This document shows, in pieces, positions 46,576 to 55,381 of a stretch of 58,871 nt of DNA. The notes under the pieces are model-generated. The model saw nothing but the letters and a program-made list of their open reading frames with translations. It had not been told where the DNA came from and searched no databases. A program made the position numbers and the translations under genes. Location of the stretch: assembly GCF_900111905.1 (NCBI RefSeq), contig NZ_FOKM01000027.1, positions 1-58,871 on the forward strand. Direction: 5' to 3'. Each line of letters begins with the position of its first letter. Position 1 is the stretch's first letter. Source of the stretch: Rhizobium sp. NFR07 (GTDB taxonomy: Bacteria > Pseudomonadota > Alphaproteobacteria > Rhizobiales > Rhizobiaceae).

Positions 46576-49500
46576 TCACTCCGCCGCGATCGCGCTCGGC
46601 ACGTCGTCGTCATTGGCCTCGTGGCGATCGCCGCCCTTGTGGCCGGTCAGCCGGGCGAGGAAGCGGCCGAAGCGATCCATCTCGACGAAGATAACCGGGG
46701 TGATGAACAGTGTCAGCGCCTGGCTGACGATCAGGCCGCCGACGACGGCGACGCCGAGCGGCTGGCGCAGCTCCGACGAGGCGCCGGTGCCGAGCGCGAT
46801 CGGCAAGGCACCGAGCAGCGCGCAGAAGGTCGTCATCATGATCGGCCGGAACCGGCGCACGCAGGCCTCGTGGATTGCGGCTGTCGGCGCTTCACCCTTC
46901 TCGCGGATGAGCTCGACGGCGACGTCGATCATCATGATCGCGTTCTTCTTGACGATGCCGATCAGCATCAGCAAACCGATCAGCGCGATGATCGACAGGT
47001 CGAATCCGAAGACCTTCAGCGCCAGGAGCGCGCCGAAGGCCGCGGCCGGCAGACCCGAAAGAATGGTCAGCGGATGGATAAAGCTTTCATAGAGCACGCC
47101 GAGCACGACATAGATCGTCAGCACTGCAGCCAGGATCAGCATCGGCGTATTGCCCTGGCTCTGCTGGAAGATCTGGGCCGTGCCGCCATAAGAGGTGAAG
47201 ACGTCGGCCGGCACGTGCAGCTCGGTCTTCAACTGGTTGATCGTGTCCGTTGCGTCGCTGAGCGAGGCGCCATCGGGCAGGTTGAACGAGATCGTCGTGG
47301 AAACGAGCTGGCCGGTCTGGTTGATTGTCACCGGCGCGGTCCTGCGCTCGACTGTCGCGAAGTTCGACAGCGGCACTAGACTGCCATTCGACGACTTGAC
47401 CCGGATCTGCTGCAGCAGCTGGTCGTTCCACTGCGTATCGCGGTTGAACTCGATCAGCACGTCATAGCTGTCGCCGGTCGACTGGATCTGCCCGGCGGTA
47501 AAACCGCCGAAGGCCATTTCCAGCGTCTCACGCAGCACGTTGTCGGTGATGCCGAACTTTGCCGCCTTTTCCGTATCGACCTTGATATCGGCCTCGACGG
47601 CGTCGTTCTGCGCATCCGACGTAACGTCGGTGAAATGGGCGTGGTCACCCCGCATCGCCGTCAAAAGCTTGCCAGACCATTCGTTCGTCTGGTCGGCATT
47701 CAGCGCCTGCACGACGAGCTGATACTGGCTGGCGGTATTGCGGCCGCCGAAGCGCAGGCTCTGCTGCGGCGTGATATAGGCCTTGATGCCGGCGATCTTG
47801 CCGAGGCTCTGGCGCAGCTCATTCAGTGTCTGCTGCAGCGGCGGGCGCTTGTCGCGATCCGTCAGCTCGACGAAGACGGTGCCGTTGTTGAGCGGGCTGC
47901 GGACATTGCCGCCGACCGTCGAGGTGACATGCCGCACCGCCGGATTCTTCTGCACGGCGGCCACGACCGCTGCCTGCAGGTCGCGCATGGCCGGATAGGA
48001 GATATCCTCCCGCGCCTGGGTGGAGATCGTCAACCTCCCGATGTCTTCCGTGGGAAAGAAGCTCGAGGGCAGCGTCTTGAACAGGTAGCCCGAGGCGCCG
48101 ACCGAGGCGAGAAAGACGAGCATGATGATCAGCCGGTGGTTCAAGCACCAGCCGACGGATTTGTCATAAGCCTTCAGCATGCGGTCGAAACCCTTGTCGA
48201 AGATCCGCACCACGAGGCTCGGATTGTGATGTTTGTCCGACATGCGCGAGCCGAGCATCGGCGTGACGGTCAGGGACACGATGGCCGAGGCCGTGATGGC
48301 CAGCGCGACGACCATGCCGAATTCGTTGAATAGCCGGCCGACGACACCGCCCATCAAGAGCACCGGAATGAAGACCGCGATCAGCGAGATGGACATGGAG
48401 ACGATCGTATAGCTGACCTCGCCCGCACCCTGCAGCGCCGCCTGCATGACCGGCATGCCGTCCTCGATATGCCGCATGATGTTTTCCAGCATCACGATCG
48501 CGTCGTCGACGACGAGCCCCACCGCGAGCGTCAGCCCGAGCAGCGATATGTTGTCGATACTGTAGCCCAGCATATACATCGCGCCGAAGGTCGATATCAG
48601 CGACAGCGGCACGGCGAGCGTCGGCACTATGGTAGCCGAGACGCGGCCAAGGAAGAGATAGATGACGGCGATGACGAGCACGATCGTCAGCCCGAGGGTG
48701 AATTTCACGTCGGCGATCGAATCGCGGATGGCGATCGAGGCATCGTTCATCACGCTGATCGAGGCGGAGGCTGGGAGTTCGTCCGTCAGGCTCGGCAGCC
48801 GGGCCTTGATCTCGTCCACCACATCGACCGTATTGGCGTCCGGCTGGCGCTGGATGGCGAGCACGATGGCCGAGCGCGCGTCGTAGGAGGCGCCGGCATC
48901 AAGGTTCTCGACGCTGTCGGAAACGGTGGCTATATCGCCGAGATGCACCGACGCACCATTGGGGTTGGCGATCACGAGGCTGCGGAATTCCTTCGCATTG
49001 GTGCGCTGCGTGTCGGCATTGATCGTCAGCTTTTGCACGCCATTCTGCAGCGAACCGACCGGCGCCTGGCTGTTGGCGTTGGCAACCGCGTTGCTGACAT
49101 CCTGCACGCCGAGGCCGCGCGCCTGCAGCTTGGCGGGATCGACCTCGATCCGGACCGCAAACGTCTTGGCGCCGTGCACCATAACTTCGGCCACGCCGGG
49201 AAGCGTCGACAGGGCAGGGGACATGATGTTCTCGGCGATGTCGTCGAGCTTGCTCGGCTCCATCGTGTCGCTGCGCACAGCAAGCAGCAGGACGGGCGCA
49301 TCGGCGGGGTTGGTCTTGCGATAGCTCGGCGGCGTCGTGAGATTGTCCGGCAATTGCCGCGTCGCCTGGGAAATGGCTGCCTGCACGTCGGCTGCCGCTG
49401 CGTCGATATCGCGGTTGAGGTCGAACTGCAGCACGATCGAGGTATTACCGAGAGAATTGGTGGTGCTGATTTCGCTGATGCCCGGGATTGTCTCGAACTG

Positions 49501-49704
49501 CTTGATCAGCGGCGTCGAGACCGCGGTCGCCATGGTCTGCGGCGAGGCGCCGGTCAGCGAGGCATTGACGTTGATCGTCGGAAAGTCGACCTGCGGCAGG
49601 GCCGAGACCGGCAGGAGATTATACGCGGTGAGGCCGGCAAGCACCGCGCCGATCGCCAGCAGCGTCGTCGCGACCGGCCGGCGGATACAGAAGGCCGGGA
49701 TCAT
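46576..49704 (-). CDS. RND multidrug efflux pump, inner-membrane subunit (HAE1/MdtB-like)
   Basis: The 1042-residue protein is full length, with 12 membrane helices and two large periplasmic loops. It starts MIPAFCIRRPVATTLLAIGA and shows GLTLAVGLVVDDAIVMLENI with the proton-relay Asp pair in helix 4, and GIVKKNAIMMIDVAVEL in helix 10. The type is closest to MdtB/MdtC. Its start overlaps the adaptor stop as ATGA, so the two form an operon. A TolC-type channel is not encoded nearby. Confidence 0.95.
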   Translation of the reverse strand: MIPAFCIRRPVATTLLAIGAVLAGLTAYNLLPVSALPQVDFPTINVNASLTGASPQTMATAVSTPLIKQFETIPGISEISTTNSLGNTSIVLQFDLNRDIDAAAADVQAAISQATRQLPDNLTTPPSYRKTNPADAPVLLLAVRSDTMEPSKLDDIAENIMSPALSTLPGVAEVMVHGAKTFAVRIEVDPAKLQARGLGVQDVSNAVANANSQAPVGSLQNGVQKLTINADTQRTNAKEFRSLVIANPNGASVHLGDIATVSDSVENLDAGASYDARSAIVLAIQRQPDANTVDVVDEIKARLPSLTDELPASASISVMNDASIAIRDSIADVKFTLGLTIVLVIAVIYLFLGRVSATIVPTLAVPLSLISTFGAMYMLGYSIDNISLLGLTLAVGLVVDDAIVMLENIMRHIEDGMPVMQAALQGAGEVSYTIVSMSISLIAVFIPVLLMGGVVGRLFNEFGMVVALAITASAIVSLTVTPMLGSRMSDKHHNPSLVVRIFDKGFDRMLKAYDKSVGWCLNHRLIIMLVFLASVGASGYLFKTLPSSFFPTEDIGRLTISTQAREDISYPAMRDLQAAVVAAVQKNPAVRHVTSTVGGNVRSPLNNGTVFVELTDRDKRPPLQQTLNELRQSLGKIAGIKAYITPQQSLRFGGRNTASQYQLVVQALNADQTNEWSGKLLTAMRGDHAHFTDVTSDAQNDAVEADIKVDTEKAAKFGITDNVLRETLEMAFGGFTAGQIQSTGDSYDVLIEFNRDTQWNDQLLQQIRVKSSNGSLVPLSNFATVERRTAPVTINQTGQLVSTTISFNLPDGASLSDATDTINQLKTELHVPADVFTSYGGTAQIFQQSQGNTPMLILAAVLTIYVVLGVLYESFIHPLTILSGLPAAAFGALLALKVFGFDLSIIALIGLLMLIGIVKKNAIMMIDVAVELIREKGEAPTAAIHEACVRRFRPIMMTTFCALLGALPIALGTGASSELRQPLGVAVVGGLIVSQALTLFITPVIFVEMDRFGRFLARLTGHKGGDRHEANDDDVPSAIAAE

Positions 49705-50936
49705 TGGACCGCTCCCGTCACGGCCGCCTCGTCGGTCGTGGTGGCCGCCGCGGCCTTGTTGGCATCGGCCGTCCCATTGGCGTCAAATTCCTCGCGCACC
49801 GTCGCGTCATCGACCAGTTGCACCTGGCCCTCGACGACGACATGCGCGCCATCGGTGATGCCTTTGGCGATCGCTGTCATATTGCCGTTCGACCGGGTGA
49901 CTGTGACCGGGGTCACATGAACCTTCTTGTCATCGCTGACCGTGAAAACGAAAGGCTGATCGGCGCCGGGGCTGACGGCGACCGTCGGGACGACGATCGT
50001 CTTCTGGTCATTCTGGAAATGCATCGTCACGTTCAGCGACTGGCCGGGCCAGAGCTTGCCGTCGGCATTCTCGAACCGGGCCTTGGCGAGAATGGTGCCC
50101 GATGCGGGATCGACCGTGTTGTTGAAGAAGTTGAGCGTGCCCCTGGTTGGCGGCTGGCCGGCGCTCTGCGGCTCGGCATCGACTGCGATCGAGCCGTTCG
50201 AGAAGCCTGTCCTGATCTCGCCGAGATAGCCTTCAGGTACGGAGAAGTTCACGTAGATCGGGTCATGTTTCTCGATCGTCACGACTGTTGCGCCCACGGT
50301 CAGATAGGCGCCGAGGCTCGGCACGATATCACCGAGCCGCCCGTCGAAGGGTGCTCGGATTTCGGTATGTTCGACGACGATCTCGTCGGCGGCGATCGTC
50401 GCCTTGTCGCTTTCGATGGTTGCGGCGGCCGTGTCGCGCGCGGCCCGCGCCTCGTCTGCGGCCTGCTGCGTCCCCGCATTGCGGTCGACCAGCGTCTGAG
50501 CGCGTGTGAGGGCAATTTCGTTTTGGGCGAGCGTCGCCTGATCGCGAGTAAGAAGCGCCTTGTCCTTTTCCAGAACCGCCCTGGCGGTGCGGTCGTCGAG
50601 CCTGGCGATCAGGTCGCCGGCCTTCACCACATCGCCGTCTTGGGCGCTGATAGAGACGATCATGCCGGCTTCCTGCGCGGCGATCGTCGTGTTCTCGTCG
50701 GCATCGGCGACACCCGTTGCCGTCACGTCCATCGGCAGGACGGCGGTAGCGGCGGCTACGGTTCTGACGACGGGCGGCGGCCCGCCGCCACGGCGATGCC
50801 CGCCCGAACCGCCGTTCTGGTCAGTGGCGGACGCCTGCTGATCGGGATGGGAGATGAAGGGAAGCCGGTCGCGATATAACCAGGCGGCGACGCCCGCAGC
50901 GACAATGATGATTGCAATGGGCCAAGTCTTTTTCAT
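49701..50936 (-). CDS. RND efflux periplasmic adaptor (membrane fusion protein)
   Basis: The 411-residue protein has an N-terminal anchor (MKKTWPIAIIIVAAGVAAWL), a Gly/His-rich linker, and the lipoyl, hairpin and barrel domains of MFPs: ISAQDGDVVKAGDLIARLDD near residue 105 and IRAPFDGRLGDI near residue 195. It links the RND pump to an outer-membrane channel. The ATG at 50936 is preferred over an upstream frame. It is divergent from the beta-lactamase gene. Confidence 0.93.
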   Translation of the reverse strand: MKKTWPIAIIIVAAGVAAWLYRDRLPFISHPDQQASATDQNGGSGGHRRGGGPPPVVRTVAAATAVLPMDVTATGVADADENTTIAAQEAGMIVSISAQDGDVVKAGDLIARLDDRTARAVLEKDKALLTRDQATLAQNEIALTRAQTLVDRNAGTQQAADEARAARDTAAATIESDKATIAADEIVVEHTEIRAPFDGRLGDIVPSLGAYLTVGATVVTIEKHDPIYVNFSVPEGYLGEIRTGFSNGSIAVDAEPQSAGQPPTRGTLNFFNNTVDPASGTILAKARFENADGKLWPGQSLNVTMHFQNDQKTIVVPTVAVSPGADQPFVFTVSDDKKVHVTPVTVTRSNGNMTAIAKGITDGAHVVVEGQVQLVDDATVREEFDANGTADANKAAAATTTDEAAVTGAVQ

Positions 50937-51148
50937 GAGAATATCTTCTTCATGGGATACGCACGTCCTGTCGGGTGGATCCGGCTCGCCACGGGTGTGA
51001 CTGGACGAAAATACGCGAACTGGCGGCCGGGAGGCATTAAATCTCGGTAATGAAGCCACTTAATTTCGGGGGCCTGAGACCTGTCTCTGCCATGCTTTCG
51101 CCGCGCACCTTCGCTTTACGGTGTGGGTGAATCGAATGGAGGAACCCC
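50937..51148. promoter_or_regulatory. Divergent promoter region of pump operon and beta-lactamase
   Basis: A 212-base gap with no regulator gene adjacent. GGAGG lies 6 bases before the TTG start of the beta-lactamase. The AT-rich patch at 51033-51068 (around CATTAAATCTCGGTAATG) could hold a promoter. Confidence 0.4.
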
Positions 51149-51982
51149 TTGGCCCAACGCAGATTTTTTCTCTCCACCCTGTGTCTGTCACTTTCGCTTG
51201 CCGCGGGCCTTCTGGTTCACGCTGAGCAGACCAAGGCGGCCGAGCCGGTCCGCTGCACCGTCGTGCTGGATGCCGCGAGCGGCAAGGCCCTGCATCGCAG
51301 CGGCACCTGCGATGTGGGCTTCTATCCGCAGTCGACGTTCAAGCTGCCCATCGCGATGATGGGCTACGATGCCGGCATCCTCATCGACGAACACAATCCG
51401 CGCTGGGATTATCAGGCAAAGTTCAATCGCTCCGAACGTGAGCAGAAGGCCACCGACCCGACCATATGGGAGCGGGATTCGATCGTCTGGTATTCCCAGG
51501 AGATCACCCGACGGCTCGGCAAGAAGGCTTTCGCAGACTATGTCCGCGGGTTCGACTATGGCAATCACGACGTCTCGGGCGGTCCGGGCGGCACGGATGG
51601 TCTGACGGAATCTTGGCTGAGTTCGTCGTTGAAGATCTCTCCGGATCAGCAGGTCGATTTCCTGCGCCGGTTCATGAGCGGCCGCCTGCCGATCTCACCG
51701 GAGGCGGTGAAGCTGACGCAAGCCATCGTGCCGACGTTTCCGGCCGCGGACGGCTGGACGGTTCACGGCAAGACCGGTGCCGGATGGCTGCGCACAAAGG
51801 CCGGCAAGCCGGATCGCAGCCGCCCGCTCGGCTGGTTCGTTGGCTGGGCGGAGAAGGATGGCCGCCAGGTGGTCTTCGCGCGGCTTCTCGCAGATACGAA
51901 GCGCCACACGGAACAGCCGATCAGCTACACGGTGCGCGACGGATTGATTGCCGATCTGCCGGGATTGGCCGGCACCCGATAG
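51149..51982 (+). CDS. Class D (OXA-type) beta-lactamase
   Basis: The 277-residue protein has a signal peptide (residues 1-31) and all class D motifs: S62-T-F-K65 with the carboxylated Lys, S111-I-V113, Y137-G-N139, W156 that stabilises the carbamate, and K208-T-G210. It hydrolyses penicillin-type drugs in the periplasm; the spectrum cannot be told from sequence. The start is TTG at 51149 behind GGAGG. It is chromosomal, with no integron or IS next to it, so it is probably an intrinsic gene of the lineage. Confidence 0.93.
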   Translation: MAQRRFFLSTLCLSLSLAAGLLVHAEQTKAAEPVRCTVVLDAASGKALHRSGTCDVGFYPQSTFKLPIAMMGYDAGILIDEHNPRWDYQAKFNRSEREQKATDPTIWERDSIVWYSQEITRRLGKKAFADYVRGFDYGNHDVSGGPGGTDGLTESWLSSSLKISPDQQVDFLRRFMSGRLPISPEAVKLTQAIVPTFPAADGWTVHGKTGAGWLRTKAGKPDRSRPLGWFVGWAEKDGRQVVFARLLADTKRHTEQPISYTVRDGLIADLPGLAGTR

Positions 51983-52024
51983 GCAGGGGGCGGCCACCAT
52001 GTCGGTTCTTGGCGGGGTCTCGGC

Positions 52025-52228
52025 TCAGATCTTGAAACGGCGCGAAGCCCAGACGATCATCAGCCCGACCAGCGACGTCAGCAGCCCCCAGAAGATCCAG
52101 GGGCTCTGGTTGATCATGAAGCTGGAGCGCGGATAGGGAAACACGCCGGTGCCCTGGCCGATCCAGACAAGGCCGATGACGACGACAATCACGCCGAATA
52201 TTCCCGTGGCGGTCCTGATGAAGCGCAT
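52025..52228 (-). CDS. Small membrane protein, 67 residues
   Basis: The protein starts MRFIRTATGIFGVIVVVIGL and has two hydrophobic helices (about residues 8-28 and 42-62) joined by a short loop (PYPRSSFMINQSPW). AAGG lies about 8 bases before the ATG at 52228. No family was recognised, though the composition looks like a real conserved rhizobial membrane protein. It is convergent with the beta-lactamase gene. Confidence 0.75.
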   Translation of the reverse strand: MRFIRTATGIFGVIVVVIGLVWIGQGTGVFPYPRSSFMINQSPWIFWGLLTSLVGLMIVWASRRFKI

Positions 52229-52411
52229 CGTTCTGCCTTCTGTCGGAGATCTGTCCCGGTGACGGTTTGAACGGGATCGGGCAAGGCCGTCGTCAACGAG
52301 GATAGGGCGTGAGGAACCATCCGGCAATGATGGCGAGAACGATAAAGCCCGGCAGTCGGTCGGGCTTCGATTGATTAATCTCCTGCTCTCGACCGCAAAG
52401 GCCCCGATTTT

Positions 52412-52442
52412 CCGCATTCCTGTGACGAGCACAGGAATGCGG
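52412..52442. repeat. Solo hairpin of palindromic element C
   Basis: CCGCATTCCTGTG (52412-52424) pairs perfectly with CACAGGAATGCGG (52430-52442) around ACGAG. It carries the same ATTCCTGTG ... CACAGGAAT core as the ends of the element in cycL (24134-24269). Confidence 0.75.
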
Positions 52443-52559
52443 GGAGGGTGGCTTTGCCGCCGATTGCCAAAGCAGGCCTCGGCATTGCCAAGCCCGCGAG
52501 CTTTGCCGGCGGTCTGAGCCCGGCTCACAGCCGGGCTTTCGGATCAGGGATGCCCGGGC

Positions 52560-53348
52560 CTAGAACGAGCGCGCAGCGCCGCCGTCGATGCGCAGCATCG
52601 AACCGGTGATGTAGCTTGCCGGGCCCGAGCAGAGGAATGCGCCGGCGGCGCCGAACTCTTCCACCTTGCCGAGCCGGCCGGCCGGAATGGTCTTGACCGA
52701 AGCTTCCCGCACATCCTCGACGCTCTTGCCGAGGCGCTTGGCGTTGGCGGCATCCAGTTCCTCGATCCGGTCGGTATGGATGCGGCCGGGAAGTAGCATG
52801 TTGGCGGTAATGCCGAAGCCGGCGACTTCGTTCGACAGCGTCTTGTTCCAGCCGACCAGCGCGCCGCGCAGCGTGTTGGAAAGTGCCAGGTTGGTGATCG
52901 GCTCGACCACGCCGGAAGAGGCGACGGTCAGGATACGACCCCAGCCCTGCTGCTTCATCTGCGGCAGAAGCGCATTGGTCAGCGAGATCACGCGCAGCAC
53001 CATCGACTGGAAGAAGCTGTCGAGTTTGTCGGGGTTCATGTCTTCGGTCGAACCCGGCGTCGGGCCCCCGGTATTGTTGACCAGGATATCGATGCCGCCG
53101 AGCTTTTCCTTGACCGCATCAACCATCGCCTCGACGAAGTTGTCGTCCGAAAGGTCGCCCCATACCCAGTCGGCCTTCCCCTTGCCGCGGGCGTTGATCG
53201 TCTTGCAGTTTTCCGCCAGTTTTTCGCCGGAACGCCCGACGAGCAGGACATTGACGCCTTCTGCCGCCAGCGCTTCGGCGATGCCGAGCCCGAGGCCGCG
53301 TGAGGAGGCGAGCACCAATGCGCGTTTGCCGGTAATGCCGAAATCCAT
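52560..53348 (-). CDS. SDR-family protein without the catalytic Tyr-Lys pair
   Basis: The 262-residue protein has the Rossmann fold: an altered glycine loop ASSRGLG (14-20) and NNTGG instead of NNAG. The active-site region reads ASSGVVEPITNLALSNTLRG, where the YxxxK motif is replaced by SNTLR. This matches the subgroup of beta-ketoacyl reductase-like SDRs that lack the Tyr (recalled as cd05344). Redox activity is uncertain. It is divergent from the ETF-QO gene. Confidence 0.88.
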   Translation of the reverse strand: MDFGITGKRALVLASSRGLGLGIAEALAAEGVNVLLVGRSGEKLAENCKTINARGKGKADWVWGDLSDDNFVEAMVDAVKEKLGGIDILVNNTGGPTPGSTEDMNPDKLDSFFQSMVLRVISLTNALLPQMKQQGWGRILTVASSGVVEPITNLALSNTLRGALVGWNKTLSNEVAGFGITANMLLPGRIHTDRIEELDAANAKRLGKSVEDVREASVKTIPAGRLGKVEEFGAAGAFLCSGPASYITGSMLRIDGGAARSF

Positions 53349-53494
53349 GACTGACTTATCCTTCTGTGCGTGGAAGCCCGCAAGGCGCGCGGATCGGATG
53401 GCGCCGGGGGGCGATATCGAAAGGGTGCGGGGCGTTATAGCTTTGGTATACCACTTGCGAAAGGTCGAACTTGCCCTCTTGCCAAGACTCTTTA

Positions 53495-53510
53495 TTTACG
53501 TGAACGTAAA
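53495..53510. promoter_or_regulatory. Candidate LiuR-type operator
   Basis: TTTACGTGAACGTAAA is a perfect palindrome with a 2-base centre. It resembles the ACGTnnACGT-type motif of LiuR, a MerR-type regulator of branched-chain amino acid and fatty acid catabolism in proteobacteria (recalled, not searched). It lies 142 bases upstream of the ETF-QO gene, whose orthologues are in LiuR regulons. Confidence 0.5.
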
Positions 53511-53651
53511 GGTAATATGATGAAACGGAAAGTCCGGTTGCGCGATTGACACGCTGGAAGACGTATTCGCGCCTCGACAATGGGATTGGCTTTTGCCAAG
53601 ACGAATAGGAATGAATGACAAGCCGGAAGGGACCGGCAAGCGGAGCAGGAC

Positions 53652-55310
53652 ATGGACGTAAACGACCTTCCCGAGCGGGAATCGATGGAATTCGACGTGG
53701 TGATCGTGGGCGCGGGCCCGGCGGGCCTGTCTGCGGCCATCAGGCTGAAGCAGGTCAATCCCGACCTGACGGTGGTCGTGCTCGAAAAGGGCGCGGAGGT
53801 CGGAGCGCATATCCTGTCGGGCGCTGTGGTCGACCCGGTCGGCATCGACGCGCTCCTGCCTGGCTGGCGCGAACAGGAGGGACACCCGTTCAAGACGGAG
53901 GTCACCGACGACCACTTCATGCTGCTTGGACCGGCCGGATCCATCCGCCTGCCGAATTTCGCCATGCCGCCGCTGATGAACAATCACGGCAATTACATCG
54001 TCTCGCTCGGCAATGTCTGTCGCTGGCTTGCGGGCAAGGCGGAGGAACTCGGCGTCGAGATCTATCCGGGCTTTGCCGCGGCTGAAGTACTCTACAATGA
54101 GGAAGGTGCGGTCATCGGCGTCGCCACCGGCGACATGGGCATCGAGAAGAATGGCGAGCCGGGCCCGAACTATACCCGTGGCATGGAATTGCTCGGCAAG
54201 TACACGCTGATCGGCGAGGGCGTGCGTGGGTCGCTCGCCAAGCAGCTGATCGCGAAATTCGATCTGCAGAAGGATCGCGAGCCCCAGAAATTCGGCATCG
54301 GTATCAAGGAACTGTGGCAGGTCAAGCCGGAGAACCATAAACAGGGCCTCGTCCAGCATTCCTTCGGCTGGCCGCTCGGAATGAAGACCGGTGGCGGCTC
54401 GTTCCTCTATCACCTTGAAGACAACATGGTCGCCGTCGGCTTCGTCGTGCACCTCAACTACAAGAACCCCTATCTCTACCCGTTCGAGGAGTTCCAGCGG
54501 TTCAAGACGCATCCGGCGATCCGCGACACGTTCGAAGGCGGCAAGCGTCTCTCTTACGGCGCCCGCGCCATCACGGAGGGCGGCTACCAGTCGGTGCCGA
54601 AGCTCTCTTTCCCGGGCGGTGCGCTGATCGGCTGTTCGGCAGGCTTCGTCAACGTGCCGCGCATCAAGGGCTCGCATAACGCGGTGCTGTCCGGCATTCT
54701 GGCCGCCGACAAGCTCGCCGCCGCGATTGCCGCCGGCCGTGCCAATGACGAGCCGGTGGAGATCGAGAACGAATGGCGCTCGACCGCCATCGGCACCGAC
54801 CTGAAGCGCGTCCGTAACGTCAAGCCGCTGTGGTCGAAATTCGGCACGGCGATCGGCGTCGCGCTCGGCGGCCTCGATATGTGGATCAACCAGATCTTCG
54901 GCACGTCTCCGTTCACGGTGAAGCACGGCAGGACGGATGCGCAGTCGCTCGAGCCGGCCAAGCTGCACAAGAAGATCGACTATCCGAAGCCGGACGGCGT
55001 GCTTACCTTCGACCGCCTTTCTTCGGTCTTCCTGTCCAACACCAATCACGAGGAAGACCAGCCGGTCCATCTCAAGGTCAAGGACATGGACCTGCAGCGG
55101 CGCTCGGAACACGACGTCTATGCCGGGCCCTCGACGCGCTACTGTCCGGCCGGCGTCTATGAATGGCGGGAGCAGGACGGCGAGGAGGTCTATGTCATCA
55201 ACGCGCAGAACTGCGTCCACTGCAAGACCTGCGACATCAAGGATCCCAACCAGAACATCAACTGGGTGCCGCCGCAGGGTGGTGAGGGGCCGGTCTATCC
55301 GAATATGTAA
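53652..55310 (+). CDS. etfD: Electron transfer flavoprotein-ubiquinone oxidoreductase
   Basis: The 552-residue protein has an N-terminal FAD domain (VVIVGAGPAGLSAAIRL, about residues 15-31), a ubiquinone-binding region, and a C-terminal 4Fe-4S cluster with Cys 498, 521, 524 and 527 (NCVHCKTCDIKDP). It passes electrons from ETF, reduced by acyl-CoA and related dehydrogenases, to ubiquinone at the inner membrane. The gene lies downstream of the palindrome at 53495. A strong terminator follows at 55337. It is divergent from the Tyr-less SDR gene. Confidence 0.95.
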   Translation: MDVNDLPERESMEFDVVIVGAGPAGLSAAIRLKQVNPDLTVVVLEKGAEVGAHILSGAVVDPVGIDALLPGWREQEGHPFKTEVTDDHFMLLGPAGSIRLPNFAMPPLMNNHGNYIVSLGNVCRWLAGKAEELGVEIYPGFAAAEVLYNEEGAVIGVATGDMGIEKNGEPGPNYTRGMELLGKYTLIGEGVRGSLAKQLIAKFDLQKDREPQKFGIGIKELWQVKPENHKQGLVQHSFGWPLGMKTGGGSFLYHLEDNMVAVGFVVHLNYKNPYLYPFEEFQRFKTHPAIRDTFEGGKRLSYGARAITEGGYQSVPKLSFPGGALIGCSAGFVNVPRIKGSHNAVLSGILAADKLAAAIAAGRANDEPVEIENEWRSTAIGTDLKRVRNVKPLWSKFGTAIGVALGGLDMWINQIFGTSPFTVKHGRTDAQSLEPAKLHKKIDYPKPDGVLTFDRLSSVFLSNTNHEEDQPVHLKVKDMDLQRRSEHDVYAGPSTRYCPAGVYEWREQDGEEVYVINAQNCVHCKTCDIKDPNQNINWVPPQGGEGPVYPNM

Positions 55311-55336
55311 TCGCTCTTGCGATTGCCCGAGACGAG

Positions 55337-55369
55337 AAAAGCCCGGCCTTGAAGCCGGGCTTTTCTTTT
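55337..55369 (+). terminator. Rho-independent terminator after ETF-QO gene
   Basis: AAAAGCCCGGC (55337-55347), a 6-base loop, and GCCGGGCTTTT (55354-55364), then CTTTT. With T runs on both sides it can act in both directions and also ends the convergent SDR gene. Confidence 0.9.
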
Positions 55370-55381
55370 GGCGGATGTGCG

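Noticed and set aside
48469..49920. 483-codon open frame antisense to the RND pump gene
   Set aside because: RND helices and motifs are on the minus strand; the antisense product is His/Arg/Asp-rich low-information sequence.
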